Source: Dehalococcoidia bacterium (lineage in GTDB: Bacteria > Chloroflexota > Dehalococcoidia > DSTF01 > WHTK01). Taken from it: DNA of 37,204 bases. Within the stretch, counting starts at the first letter, position 1. Each line of letters starts with the position of its first letter. Under the pieces are notes generated by a model. It had not been told where the DNA came from. It did no database searches and saw only the letters and a program-made list of their open reading frames with translations. The position numbers and the translations under genes are program-made. Location: contig WHTK01000030.1 of assembly GCA_009377745.1 (NCBI GenBank), forward strand, positions 1-37,204, in the 5' to 3' direction. This document shows positions 1 through 8,759 of this stretch, in pieces.

Positions 1-13
1 ACCCTTCGCCGCA

Positions 14-982
14 TTAGGCGTAGAGGGCTCTGGGGTCCTGCTTGAGGTCCGCCTCCCCGAAGGCGCGCAGGGCGGCAAGGAGACGTGGCACCGGCACAGA
101 GGCGACGGCGGCTTCGAGGTCGCGGCGGCGCTCCTGAGTGACGCCCTCGTCTGGGTCGAGGCCGGACTTGACCATGAGCAGCGCCCGTAGCTCCTCGATC
201 AGCTCCTTCTGGAACTGACGCAGGTCGAGGCCGTCATCGCGCACCGAGGCGATCAACGCCAGACCGGCGCCGAGGTCGTCGCTCAGGGCGATGCGCGCCA
301 GGCTGCCGGAGCGCTCGTCGCCGATCAGGCCGAGGCCGGCGCGGACCTGATCGAGTGTGAGCTGCTTGCCGTAGGAGGTAGCCATCTGATCGAGCAGATT
401 GGTGGCGTCGCGCAGGCTGCCGGTGGCGGAGCGGGCGATCAGCTCCAACGCCGCCGACTCGCAGGTGAAGCCCTCGCCCTCGCAGATCTTCTCCAGTGTC
501 GCCACCGCGGCGGCGACGGGTATGCGGCGGAAATCGAAGCGCTGGCAGCGAGAGGCGATGGTGGCCGGCAGCTTGTGCGCCTCGGTGGTGGCCAGGATGA
601 AGACCACGTGCGGCGGCGGCTCCTCCAGGGTCTTGAGCAGGGCGTTGAAGGCCGCGTCCGTGAGCATGTGGACTTCATCGATGAGGTAGACCTTGTAGTC
701 GCCGGAGGGGGCGAAGGCGACCTTTTCGCGCAGGCTGCGGATCTCGTCGATGCCGCGGTTGCTGGCAGCATCCAGCTCGATCAGGTCCATCGCCCGGCCA
801 GCGAGGAAATCGACGCAGGAAGGGCAGACGTTGCAGGGCTCGCCGTCGCGCCGATCGGTGCAGTTCAGCGCCTTGCCGAGGAGGCGGCCGGTGCTGGTCT
901 TGCCAGTGCCTCTCGGCCCGGCGAAGAGGTAGGCGTGGGCGACGCGACCGGTCGAGAGCGCGTTGGTCAGGGTCTGCGCCAC
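14..982 (-). CDS. dnaX: DNA polymerase III clamp-loader subunit gamma/tau, short, start disturbed
   Basis: AAA+ ATPase of the clamp loader that places the sliding clamp on DNA at the replication fork. Counting from the GTG at 982: Walker A GPRGTGKTS about residues 22-30, a four-cysteine zinc module (C41, C50, C53, C56), Walker B LIDEVHML, the ASRC arginine-finger segment and sensor-2 motif GSLRDA. DnaX homology continues upstream of 982 in the same frame (ILYRKWRPRSFGDLAGQEHV), but an in-frame TGA at 1054-1052 is reached with no ATG, GTG or TTG in between. One G fewer in the run 1044-1046 would join a TTG at 1055 to this frame. The gene stops at TAA 16-14, so only domains I to early III are present and the tau-type C-terminus is absent. 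Identity is certain. Whether both ends are real or sequencing/contig-edge artefacts is open. Confidence 0.9.
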   Translation of the reverse strand: MAQTLTNALSTGRVAHAYLFAGPRGTGKTSTGRLLGKALNCTDRRDGEPCNVCPSCVDFLAGRAMDLIELDAASNRGIDEIRSLREKVAFAPSGDYKVYLIDEVHMLTDAAFNALLKTLEEPPPHVVFILATTEAHKLPATIASRCQRFDFRRIPVAAAVATLEKICEGEGFTCESAALELIARSATGSLRDATNLLDQMATSYGKQLTLDQVRAGLGLIGDERSGSLARIALSDDLGAGLALIASVRDDGLDLRQFQKELIEELRALLMVKSGLDPDEGVTQERRRDLEAAVASVPVPRLLAALRAFGEADLKQDPRALYA

Positions 983-1213
983 GTGCTCCTGCCCGGCGAG
1001 GTCGCCGAAGCTGCGCGGGCGCCACTTGCGATAGAGGATCTCAGGGATGGCTCAACTCCCACCCCGGGCGGGCATCCGGCGGGCGACGGGGCTAAGGGCA
1101 CTATACGAAAATGCGTGCTAGCGGGTCTATGGGCTTCCTGCCCTTGAGAGTGTCCATATCGCTTCGCTCGCAAAGACAAAGGGTACTAGCACAAACGTTT
1201 TAAGTCGTGTATC

Positions 1214-3148
1214 GTGGCTGCCATGAACGCAACCCCCACCCGCCGATCCCCCGCCCGCGCCTCGTCCTCTTCGCCGCCGAACTCCCCCAGCAGCCAGCGA
1301 GCCGTCGCCGCTGCTCTGCATAAGTACTGGGGCTACTCAGAGCTAAGGCCTCTTCAACGCGAGGCCATCGACGCCGGGATCGCCCGGACCGACTCGCTGG
1401 TGGTCCTGCCGACCGGTGGCGGCAAGTCGCTCTGCTACCAGATCCCGCCGTTGGTCACCAACCGCATCGACGTCGTGGTGTCGCCGCTGATCTCGCTGAT
1501 GAAAGACCAGGTCGACGCGCTGAAGGCGTGCGGCTACCCGGCGACGGCGCTGCACAGCGGCCTCAGCGAGGAGGAGCGGCGGCGCGCCGTCGGTGAGCTG
1601 ATGGCCGGCAAGCACCGCCTCGTCTTTGTGGCGCCGGAGCGACTGCTGACGCCGTGGTTCATGGGCGTCATGGAGCGGCTGAACGTCGGCGCCTTTGCTA
1701 TCGATGAGGCGCACTGCATCAGCCAGTGGGGCCACGACTTCCGGCCGGAATACCGGCGGCTCGCGACCTTGAAGGAGCGCTACCCTCAGGCCAGCATTCA
1801 CGCCTTCACCGCGACGGCGACGCCGCGTGTGCGCGAAGACATTGTCCGCCAGCTCAAGTTGCAGTCGCCACGGACGCTGGTGGGGCGCTTCGACCGGCCG
1901 AACCTGGTCTACCGCGTCATACCTCGCACCGATATCGACGCCCAGGTCACGGAGGCGGTGCGGCGTCACAAGGATGAGGCGGCCATCGTCTACTGCATCA
2001 GCCGCGCCGATACGGAGCGTATGGCCGAGGTGCTGCGCGCGCGCGGCGTCAAGGCGGCGGCATACCACGCCGGCCTTGACCCGGTGTCGCGAGCGCGGAC
2101 CCAGGAGGCCTTCGCCGCCGAGAAGCTGGACGTTGTGGTGGCGACCGTGGCCTTCGGTATGGGCATCGACCGTAGCAACGTGCGCTGCGTGATCCACGCC
2201 GCGCTGCCCAAATCGATCGAGCACTATCAGCAGGAGACGGGCCGCGCCGGCCGTGACGGCCTCGAAGCCGAGTGCGTGCTCTTCTACTCACCGGCCGACT
2301 TCCGCCGCTGGGAGTCGGTGCTGCGCCGTGGCGGCGATGAGGGTGGCGAAGCGCAGGCCAACACGCAAATCGCGCTGCTGGCGGAGATGCAGCGACTCGC
2401 AGCGGCCGGCGAGTGCCGCCACCGGGCGCTCTCACGCTACTTCGGCCAGGAATATGAGCGGCCGGCCTGCGGCGCCTGTGACGTCTGCCTGGGCGAGTGG
2501 CGTCAACCCGAGGTGGGCGTGCGCACGGCTGCCTCCGAGGCTATCGCCTGGGAAGGCGTCGACCGGGGGCTATTCGAGCGGCTGCGGGAGCTGCGGCGCG
2601 CCGTCGCGGCCGAGCAGGGTGTGCCGCCCTTCATCGTCTTCAGCGACGCGACCCTGAGGGAGCTGGCGCGAGTGCGGCCATCTAGCGCTGGCGGCTTCGG
2701 ACGCGTCAAGGGCGTGGGCGAACGCAAGCTGGCGGAGCTGGGATCGCGCTTCGTGGCCCAGATCAGCGACTACTGCCGCGACAAGGGAATCGCGATGGAC
2801 GTGGCTGCCGAGGCCAAAGCGCAGCCGGCGCGAGCAACGTCACCAAGCGGCATGACCGCCTCCAAGAGGCTGGCTTTCCAGCTCTTCGAGAAGGGTCGGT
2901 CGCTGGATGAGGTGGCCACGGCGACCGGACGGGCGCGAGGGACGATCAGTAACTACCTCGAGGACTACGTGATGGAGCGCAAGCCGGAGTCGGTCGAAGT
3001 CTGGGTAGCGCCGGCGCTGTATGGCCGCATCGAGATGGCGGCAAAGCAGACGGGCGGGTCGCTACTCAAGCCGGTGTTCGAAGCGCTGAACGGCGAGGTC
3101 AGTTACGACGAGATCCGGGTCGTGATGCGGCACGCGGGGCTAAAGTAG
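1214..3148 (+). CDS. recQ: ATP-dependent DNA helicase RecQ, no winged-helix (RQC) domain
   Basis: 3'-5' DNA helicase for recombination and repair. The GTG at 1214 and ATG at 1223 are both possible starts. The first 25 residues are Ser/Pro-rich. Domains: RecA-like 1 with Walker A LPTGGGKS (65-72) and DEAH box (164-167, followed by CISQWGHDF); RecA-like 2 with ETGRAGRDG (341-349); zinc module with C401, C419, C422 and C425; HRDC domain about 452-520; and a C-terminal helix-turn-helix module about 546-640 (SLDEVATATGRARGTISNYL), as in the RecQ C-terminal HTH family. Only about 27 residues separate the last zinc cysteine from HRDC, where E. coli RecQ has a winged-helix domain of roughly 110 residues. 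Length 644 residues, divergent from dnaX. Confidence 0.95.
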   Translation: MAAMNATPTRRSPARASSSSPPNSPSSQRAVAAALHKYWGYSELRPLQREAIDAGIARTDSLVVLPTGGGKSLCYQIPPLVTNRIDVVVSPLISLMKDQVDALKACGYPATALHSGLSEEERRRAVGELMAGKHRLVFVAPERLLTPWFMGVMERLNVGAFAIDEAHCISQWGHDFRPEYRRLATLKERYPQASIHAFTATATPRVREDIVRQLKLQSPRTLVGRFDRPNLVYRVIPRTDIDAQVTEAVRRHKDEAAIVYCISRADTERMAEVLRARGVKAAAYHAGLDPVSRARTQEAFAAEKLDVVVATVAFGMGIDRSNVRCVIHAALPKSIEHYQQETGRAGRDGLEAECVLFYSPADFRRWESVLRRGGDEGGEAQANTQIALLAEMQRLAAAGECRHRALSRYFGQEYERPACGACDVCLGEWRQPEVGVRTAASEAIAWEGVDRGLFERLRELRRAVAAEQGVPPFIVFSDATLRELARVRPSSAGGFGRVKGVGERKLAELGSRFVAQISDYCRDKGIAMDVAAEAKAQPARATSPSGMTASKRLAFQLFEKGRSLDEVATATGRARGTISNYLEDYVMERKPESVEVWVAPALYGRIEMAAKQTGGSLLKPVFEALNGEVSYDEIRVVMRHAGLK

Positions 3149-3182
3149 CAGACGGGCAGACGGAGTAGCCGCCAGGATGAAG

Positions 3183-3211
3183 GCTCATCCCTCGATGGCC
3201 TCAGGATGAGC
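3183..3211 (+). terminator. Hairpin after recQ
   Basis: Perfect 8-bp inverted repeat GCTCATCC (3183-3190) / GGATGAGC (3204-3211) with a 13-nt loop, 35 nt after the recQ stop. No T-run follows, so it may be a weak terminator or part of a dispersed palindromic repeat. Confidence 0.4.
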
Positions 3212-3260
3212 GGACTCACGCAGATCCTCCTTCGAGATTCCTTGGCCAGCCCTGGATGCA

Positions 3261-3309
3261 CCTCAGGGATGAACCTCAGGGATGAACCTTCGATAGCCTC
3301 AGGGTGAGC
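3261..3309. repeat. Tandem 13-mer and related copies
   Basis: The 13-mer CCTCAGGGATGAA occurs twice head to tail (3261-3273, 3274-3286), followed by a related CCTCAGGGTGAGC (3297-3309). A further relative, CCTCAGGATGAG, lies at 3199-3210 inside the recQ hairpin. It looks like degenerate intergenic repeat sequence; no gene was found in 3149-3372. Confidence 0.6.
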
Positions 3310-3372
3310 AAAGGACGCGGCTGGTAAACGCCGCCTGGCGCGACTAAGCTTGGGGCCACAAAGGAGCAGGCC

Positions 3373-4575
3373 ATGAGCATCGAGACGTTGCGCCAATCGA
3401 TCGCCGCAACCAAGGACGTCGCATACTTCAACACCGGCTGGGCCGGGCCTTCGCCCGAGCCGGTGCTGGCGCGGATGCGAGAGGTGTTCGAGCGCGAGGC
3501 GGCAGCGGGGCCGGCCAGCCTCGAAAGCCTGCGCCTGGCGCGGGAGCTAAACGAGGAGGCACGCGTCGTCCTGGCGGGGCTGTTCGCGGCCGAGCCGAAC
3601 GAGGTCCTGATCACGCACGGGACAACCGAGGGCCTGAACATCGTCCTGCACGGCTTCAACTGGCAGCCGGGCGATGAGCTGGTGACCTGCGACCTGGAGC
3701 ACATGGCGCTGGCTAACCCGCCGCCGGTGCTGGCCGAGCGCCACGGCGTCAGCGTCCGCCGCGTCGAGCTGCCGGTAGGCGCGTCCGAGGAGGAGCAGCT
3801 GCGCCTGGTCACGGAGGCGATCACGCCTCGGATGCGCATCGTGGCGTTGAGTCACATCCAGTTCTCCTGTGGCCTGCGCATGCCGATCAAGGCGATAGCG
3901 GACATGGCGCATCGGGCCGGGGCGCTGGTGCTCGTCGATGGGGCGCAGACCGGGGGCCAGATCGCGATCGACGTGCGTGAGATCGGCGCCGACTTCTACG
4001 CGGTCTCGGGGCAGAAGTGGCTTTTGGGACCGATCGGCACCGGGGCGCTGTACGTCGCCAGGGAGCATGCGCGGGCCATCGAGCCGCTGTTCACGACCCA
4101 CACGATCTCCGATGGACGCGTGCAGGTCGCCGAGAACGCCGGCCCGTCGAGTCCGATGCAGCGCTTTCGGGTGACAGCGCAGAGCCCGGCGCTGCTGGCG
4201 GGACTGATCGAAGCGGCGCGCACGATGCAGGCCATCGACATGGACGTGGTCGAGGCGCGCGCCAACGAGCTGGCGTCGCGGCTGCGGGCGGGATTGCTGG
4301 CGCTGCCCGGCTGCGCCCTCAGCGGCCCCCGGGAAGGCCCGACCTCCTGCGGTCTGGTCGCCGTCACGGTGCAGGGCTGGGAGCCGCGCCAGGTGGTGGA
4401 GGCGCTATGGGAGCGCTGGCGTATCGCGGCGCGGGCGGTGGCGTTTCCGCCGGCCGTGCGCTTTAGCTGCCACGTTTTCAACACGGAGGCGGAGATCGAC
4501 AAGGCGGTTGGCGCTCTTGCCCTGCTGGTCAAGGACGGGCCGCCGGAGAGCGTAGAGGCATCGGCGGCGCACTAA
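3373..4575 (+). CDS. Class V aminotransferase, cysteine desulfurase-like
   Basis: Fold-type I PLP enzyme of the aminotransferase class V (SufS/NifS/isopenicillin-epimerase-like) family, 400 residues, probably cytosolic. Visible family marks: N-terminal YFNTGWAGPSP (residues 18-28), ITHGTTEGLN, the VLVDGAQTGGQ loop holding the PLP-contacting Asp190, and SGQKWLLGPIGTG with the Schiff-base lysine K215. The start is well set: AAGGAG at 3361-3366, 6 nt before the ATG. The segment near residue 332 carries SCG, but I cannot align it to the SufS/IscS catalytic cysteine loop, so desulfurase activity is not shown. No sulfur-assembly genes are nearby; it sits alone between recQ and mutS2. Substrate unknown: family firm, reaction not. 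Confidence 0.85.
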   Translation: MSIETLRQSIAATKDVAYFNTGWAGPSPEPVLARMREVFEREAAAGPASLESLRLARELNEEARVVLAGLFAAEPNEVLITHGTTEGLNIVLHGFNWQPGDELVTCDLEHMALANPPPVLAERHGVSVRRVELPVGASEEEQLRLVTEAITPRMRIVALSHIQFSCGLRMPIKAIADMAHRAGALVLVDGAQTGGQIAIDVREIGADFYAVSGQKWLLGPIGTGALYVAREHARAIEPLFTTHTISDGRVQVAENAGPSSPMQRFRVTAQSPALLAGLIEAARTMQAIDMDVVEARANELASRLRAGLLALPGCALSGPREGPTSCGLVAVTVQGWEPRQVVEALWERWRIAARAVAFPPAVRFSCHVFNTEAEIDKAVGALALLVKDGPPESVEASAAH

Positions 4576-4631
4576 GGTTCGCGGGCAAACGGGCAATGGG
4601 CAATGCGCACTGGGCAAGCGGGCGCGCCTGC

Positions 4632-4637
4632 TAGAAT
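4632..4637 (+). promoter_or_regulatory. -10 element for mutS2, leaderless arrangement
   Basis: TAGAAT lies 6 nt before the GTG start at 4644 and no ribosome-binding site is visible, so the transcript would start at or near the GTG. The -35 is poor. The preceding 4578-4620 stretch is a degenerate run of GGGCAA-type units. Confidence 0.5.
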
Positions 4638-4643
4638 CGGCTC

Positions 4644-7235
4644 GTGGATGAGCATGCCCTAAGGGTCCTCGAATTCGACAAGGTGCTGGCGCATCTGGCG
4701 CGGCTGACCGCGTTCTCGGCCGGGCGAGACCTGGCGCTGGCGCTGAGGCCGTCTTCACGCTACGAAGAGGTCATCGAACGGCAGGCGCTGCTGGCGGAGG
4801 CGATGCGTCTGCGCGCCTTCCGCGCCCCACTCAACCTCAACAGCGCCGCCGACGTGCGGTCTGCCCTCGAAAAGGCTGCTCTCGGCGGCGCGCTGGACGC
4901 GCACGAGCTGCTGGCCGTCGCGGCCACGCAGCGGGTGGCGCACCAGTCGAAGACGGCGCTCCTACGGGTGGCGCCGTCGCTGCCGCGGCTGGGACAGATC
5001 GGCGCCGAGCTGGCGGAGCGTCACGAAGTCGTCGATGAGATCGCCAGGTCGATCGACCAGCGCGGTGAGCTACTGGATGGCGCCAGCCCGGCGCTGGCAA
5101 TAATCCGGCGCGACATCAAGATTTCCCACGACCGTCTCCACGCCAAGCTGCAGGAGTTCCTCGGCTCGGCTGCGGGACGATTGGCAGCGCAGGAATCGAT
5201 TGTCACCCTGCGCGACGGCCGCTACGTGGTGCCGATCAAGGCGGACTTTCGCGGCGAGGTGCGCGGCATTGTCCACGACGTCTCGTCCAGCGGCGCGACG
5301 GTCTTTATCGAGCCACTGGTGGTAGTCGACCTGGCGAACACCTGGCGCGAGCTGCAAATCGAGGAGACGCGCGAGGTCGAACGAGTCCTGCGCCGCCTGA
5401 GCGGCATCGCCGGCGCGGCGGCCGTGGAGCTGGAGTCGAACCTCGACTTGCTGGCTCAACTCGACCTGGTGTTGGCATCGGCGCGGCTAGCGGAGGAGCT
5501 ATCGTCCGGCGAGCTGGGGACGCTGCCGGACGAGGAGCCAACGAGCGAGCCAACACGCTGGCTGACGCGCGCTCCTGGCTTGATCGAGCTGGTCGAAGCG
5601 CGACACCCGCTGCTGACCTCGCCGGTGCCGATTTCGCTGCGCATAGGAGGACATCCACGTCCCGGCGGTGTGGGGGCGGCGGGCGACGCGGAGAGGACAC
5701 CGCATTCAGATCAATCTCAGGCGGCGGGCCCCGGCGGTGTGGGAGCTGGGGCAGGTGCGGGGAGGACACCGCTTTTAGATCAACCCGAGATACCGCTTTT
5801 AGATCAACCGGAAAGCCCGTCGTCAGACCAACCGGACCGCGTCCTGCTGATCACCGGCCCCAACACCGGCGGCAAGACCGTGGCGCTCAAGACGATTGGC
5901 CTGCTCTGCCTCATGGCGCAGGCAGGGCTGCCGGTGCCGGCCAACCCGGGCAGCAGCCTGCCTGTGTTTCAGGAGGTGCTAGCCGATATCGGCGATGAGC
6001 AGAGCATCGAGCAATCCCTTTCGACCTTCAGCGGCCACCTGCGCAACGTGATCTCACTGCTAGAGCGCGTCGGGCCGGGGTCACTGGTGCTGCTGGACGA
6101 GCTGGCAGCGGGCACGGACCCCGCGGAGGGTGCGGCGTTGGCGCGGGCACTGCTGCAACACCTCCTGGAACGCGGTGCCCTGACCATCGCGACGACTCAC
6201 CACGGCGAGCTAAAGCTGTTCGCGCACTCAACGCCGGGGATCGTCAACGCGGCGGTGGAGTTCGATACGCGGACGCTATCGCCTACCTACCGGATCACGG
6301 TCGGTGTGCCGGGACGGAGCAACGCGCTGGCCATCGCGGCGCGGCTGGGGCTGCCGGAGGAGATCCTACGCGCCGCCCAGGCCTCCATAGCGCCGGAAGA
6401 GATCGCCATCGACTCATTGCTGACGGAGCTACACGAAGAGCGCGCCGCGGCTGTGACCGAGCGCCGGGCAGAGGAGCGGGCCCGCCGCCGCGCTGAGGAA
6501 GCCCGCGCCCGCATCGAGGAGCGTCTGGCCGGCATCGATGAGGAGCGTGCCAAGCGGCTCGACGATGCCGCCGTCGCCCTCGAAGCGGAAGTAGAGGCCG
6601 CGCGCGATGCTTTGTCGCGGGCCCAGCGGCTGGCGGCGCGTCAGGCTGCGCAGGCCCCGGCGGCTTTCACGCCGATGGAGCCGGCAGAGCTGGCAGAGGC
6701 TAAGGAAGCCGTTTCTTCGGCGGCAGATACGGCGCGGCGTATTCGGAGGCGATCGCGTAGGCGACGCAAGGTTGGCCTGGGGACGGAGCAGATCATACCG
6801 GGGGCGGAGATCTGGGTGCAGGGCATCCCCGTGGCGGCGGAGGCGCTCTCGGCGCCGGACTACCGCGGCGAGATTGACATCAGCTTTGGCGGCCTTCGGG
6901 CTCGAGTCGGCATCGGCCAGGTTGTGAGGGTGGCCCGCCAGCCTTACCGCGTGCCGGAGCAAGTGCGATTGCCACAGGCCCCCATCGGCGTTGCCGAGCA
7001 GATCGAGGTGCGTGGCCAGACACTGGACGAGGCGCTGCCGAAGGTCGAGAAGTTCCTCGATGATGGATTTCGCGCCGGGGTGCCGCGATTGCGGGTCGTC
7101 CACGGTAAGGGCACCGGCAAGATGCGCCAGGCGGTGCGTGACCTGCTATCAAAGCATCCGCTGGTCAAGGGATTTGGGTTTGCGATGGCGGCTGAGGGCG
7201 GCGAGGGCGTGACGGTCGTAGAAATGGCGCAATAA
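4644..7235 (+). CDS. mutS2: Endonuclease MutS2 with repeat insert before the P-loop
   Basis: MutS2-family ATPase/nuclease of 863 residues, linked in other bacteria to suppression of recombination or rescue of collided ribosomes. Order: N-terminal core and clamp helices; ATPase with Walker A GPNTGGKT (405-412), signature LSTFSGHLRN, Walker B LVLLDELAAGTDP and ATTHHGELK; a charged coiled coil about 590-680; a KOW-like segment; and a C-terminal Smr domain with IEVRGQTLDEAL and HGKGTGKMR. Unusual is a Gly/Pro/Asp-rich insert about residues 340-398, just before the P-loop. It consists of a 23-residue unit starting PGGVGA, repeated once, then three 8-residue units (PLLDQPEI, PLLDQPES, PSSDQPDR). 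Start GTG at 4644 with no Shine-Dalgarno sequence but a -10 box 6 nt upstream. Confidence 0.95.
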   Translation: MDEHALRVLEFDKVLAHLARLTAFSAGRDLALALRPSSRYEEVIERQALLAEAMRLRAFRAPLNLNSAADVRSALEKAALGGALDAHELLAVAATQRVAHQSKTALLRVAPSLPRLGQIGAELAERHEVVDEIARSIDQRGELLDGASPALAIIRRDIKISHDRLHAKLQEFLGSAAGRLAAQESIVTLRDGRYVVPIKADFRGEVRGIVHDVSSSGATVFIEPLVVVDLANTWRELQIEETREVERVLRRLSGIAGAAAVELESNLDLLAQLDLVLASARLAEELSSGELGTLPDEEPTSEPTRWLTRAPGLIELVEARHPLLTSPVPISLRIGGHPRPGGVGAAGDAERTPHSDQSQAAGPGGVGAGAGAGRTPLLDQPEIPLLDQPESPSSDQPDRVLLITGPNTGGKTVALKTIGLLCLMAQAGLPVPANPGSSLPVFQEVLADIGDEQSIEQSLSTFSGHLRNVISLLERVGPGSLVLLDELAAGTDPAEGAALARALLQHLLERGALTIATTHHGELKLFAHSTPGIVNAAVEFDTRTLSPTYRITVGVPGRSNALAIAARLGLPEEILRAAQASIAPEEIAIDSLLTELHEERAAAVTERRAEERARRRAEEARARIEERLAGIDEERAKRLDDAAVALEAEVEAARDALSRAQRLAARQAAQAPAAFTPMEPAELAEAKEAVSSAADTARRIRRRSRRRRKVGLGTEQIIPGAEIWVQGIPVAAEALSAPDYRGEIDISFGGLRARVGIGQVVRVARQPYRVPEQVRLPQAPIGVAEQIEVRGQTLDEALPKVEKFLDDGFRAGVPRLRVVHGKGTGKMRQAVRDLLSKHPLVKGFGFAMAAEGGEGVTVVEMAQ
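5661..5838 (+). repeat. In-frame tandem repeats inside mutS2
   Basis: CCCGGCGGTGTGGG recurs at 5661-5674 and 5730-5743, a 69-nt (23-codon) period. CCGCTTTTAGATCAACC recurs at 5769-5785 and 5793-5809, a 24-nt (8-codon) period, with a degenerate third unit after it. Both periods keep the reading frame, so the insert looks like coding minisatellite expansion. Confidence 0.8.
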
Positions 7236-7385
7236 CGCGGTTAGCCGCCAAAAATGTCACAAGACTGTTAAAAGATACGTTTCTGAAATATTCCGTTGTC
7301 ACAACCGCTTGTGTTAACAATCGTTTTATCGCAATTCTTAGCGCATCGGTTTGTGATGCTTTCGTGAGCCTGAAAGGGAAGAAAT

Positions 7386-8732
7386 ATGCTTAACATAAAA
7401 CGTGCGTCCTTGGGTGCGATCATGACGGGTCTGCTGCTGATGCTGGCGGCGGCTGGTCTCCAGACCGAAACGCCGGCAGAGGCGGCGATCCTGACCTGGA
7501 AAGCCAACCTCACCGGGGCCGAGGAGAACCCGCCGGTCCCGGCAGGTTTCGGCACGGGCACGGGCGAGTTCTACTTCGACGACGCGCCGTCGGAGCGGAC
7601 GCTGACTTACTTCGTCACGGTAACGGGCATCGACGCGGCAAACGTGACGGCGGCCCACATCCACCGTGGCCCTGTGGGCGTCAACGGACCGGTCATCTAT
7701 CCGATCACAGCTCCGGATGGCACAGCCGCCGGCATTACCTACTTTGCCGGTACGCAAAAGCTCACCGAAGCCGACGTCGCCGACTTGCGGGCCGGCAACC
7801 TCTACGTCAACGTCCACTCGGTGGCGAATCCGGGCGGCTTTGCCCGCGCCCAGCTCTTCCTGCCGGGCTCCAGCGCCATTATTTCCTCGATCCAAGGCAC
7901 AATCGACGCCTGGAACGACCAGGACGTCGAGCGCTTCATCGCCGGCTTCACCGACGCCGGACTGGTAGATGTCCTCGCTCTCGACCCAGAGACCGCGGAG
8001 GCAGACTTGGAGACGTTCATCGGTGAGGACGAGGTCTCTCTCTCCTCGCTGACCAACGTCAGGATCAGCGGCACCACCGCCACCGGCGACCTGGTGCTTG
8101 AGGTCGGCAACGCCCTGGAGGCCTACACTCAGGACTTCGTCCTTGAGGGCGGCATCTGGAAGCTGGACAGCGCTGTGCTGGTGCCGGCGCCGGTCCCGGC
8201 AGGCGTGCAGACAGTTGACATGGAGCTGCGGGAGTTCGCCTTTGTTTACGACAAGAGCAAGGTGACCTCAGGCCGCTTCGCGATTGAGTACGACAACACC
8301 GGCGACCAGGTCCACGAAATTGTCCTCTTCAAGCTGGACACGACAGCGCCGCTGCTGCAGTTCCTCCAGTCCGTGGACATGGAAGGCCCTCCGCCGGAGG
8401 AGCTCGAGTTCATCGCGGCGCGTGCGCCGATCGAGGCTGGTGAACAAGGCAATATCGTCTTCAGCCAGCCGCTCAGTAATGGGCGCTACGCGCTGATCTG
8501 CTTCCTCCCGGACACGGACGACCCGGAGGAGACGCCTCACTTCATCAAGGGCATGTTCTCCGAGTTCCCCGTCGACGCCGGTGGTGGTGGCGTTACGCCG
8601 CCGAGCACCGGTGACGCCGGCCTGATTGCGAGCCACTCGCAGGAGCTGAGCCTCAGCTTCCTGGCCCTGGGCGCCATCGCAATCGTTGCCGGACTGGGCG
8701 GCCTCACGGTCGCCGCTCGCCGCGTTCGATAG
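7386..8732 (+). CDS. Secreted CHRD-domain protein with SnoaL-like and cupredoxin-like domains and a C-terminal anchor
   Basis: 448 residues, extracytoplasmic. N-terminal signal peptide (hydrophobic about 10-25). CHRD domain about 35-158 (NLTGAEENPP, AAHIHRGPVGVNGP, YVNVHS, GFARAQLF). About 165-262 resembles an NTF2/SnoaL-like fold (GTIDAWNDQDVERFIAGF). About 272-395 resembles a cupredoxin, with candidate copper ligands H310, C372, H385 and M390; PHFIKGM recalls the pseudoazurin-type His-x4-Met loop, but the Cys-His spacing is long. The tail has PPSTGDAGL, a hydrophobic helix about 421-441 and AARRVR: a tripartite signal like a sortase substrate, though the motif is not a standard LPxTG. A purine-rich ribosome-binding site (AAAGGGAAG) precedes the ATG. 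A strong terminator follows. Confidence 0.8.
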   Translation: MLNIKRASLGAIMTGLLLMLAAAGLQTETPAEAAILTWKANLTGAEENPPVPAGFGTGTGEFYFDDAPSERTLTYFVTVTGIDAANVTAAHIHRGPVGVNGPVIYPITAPDGTAAGITYFAGTQKLTEADVADLRAGNLYVNVHSVANPGGFARAQLFLPGSSAIISSIQGTIDAWNDQDVERFIAGFTDAGLVDVLALDPETAEADLETFIGEDEVSLSSLTNVRISGTTATGDLVLEVGNALEAYTQDFVLEGGIWKLDSAVLVPAPVPAGVQTVDMELREFAFVYDKSKVTSGRFAIEYDNTGDQVHEIVLFKLDTTAPLLQFLQSVDMEGPPPEELEFIAARAPIEAGEQGNIVFSQPLSNGRYALICFLPDTDDPEETPHFIKGMFSEFPVDAGGGGVTPPSTGDAGLIASHSQELSLSFLALGAIAIVAGLGGLTVAARRVR

Positions 8733-8759
8733 CGTCTAACCAGCGCGTCTGGTACAAAA

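Noticed and set aside
575..1147. 190-codon open frame on the plus strand
   Set aside because: Lies opposite dnaX, which has full AAA+ motifs; the plus-strand product is Gly/Ala/Val-rich with no motif. A GC-rich antisense shadow.
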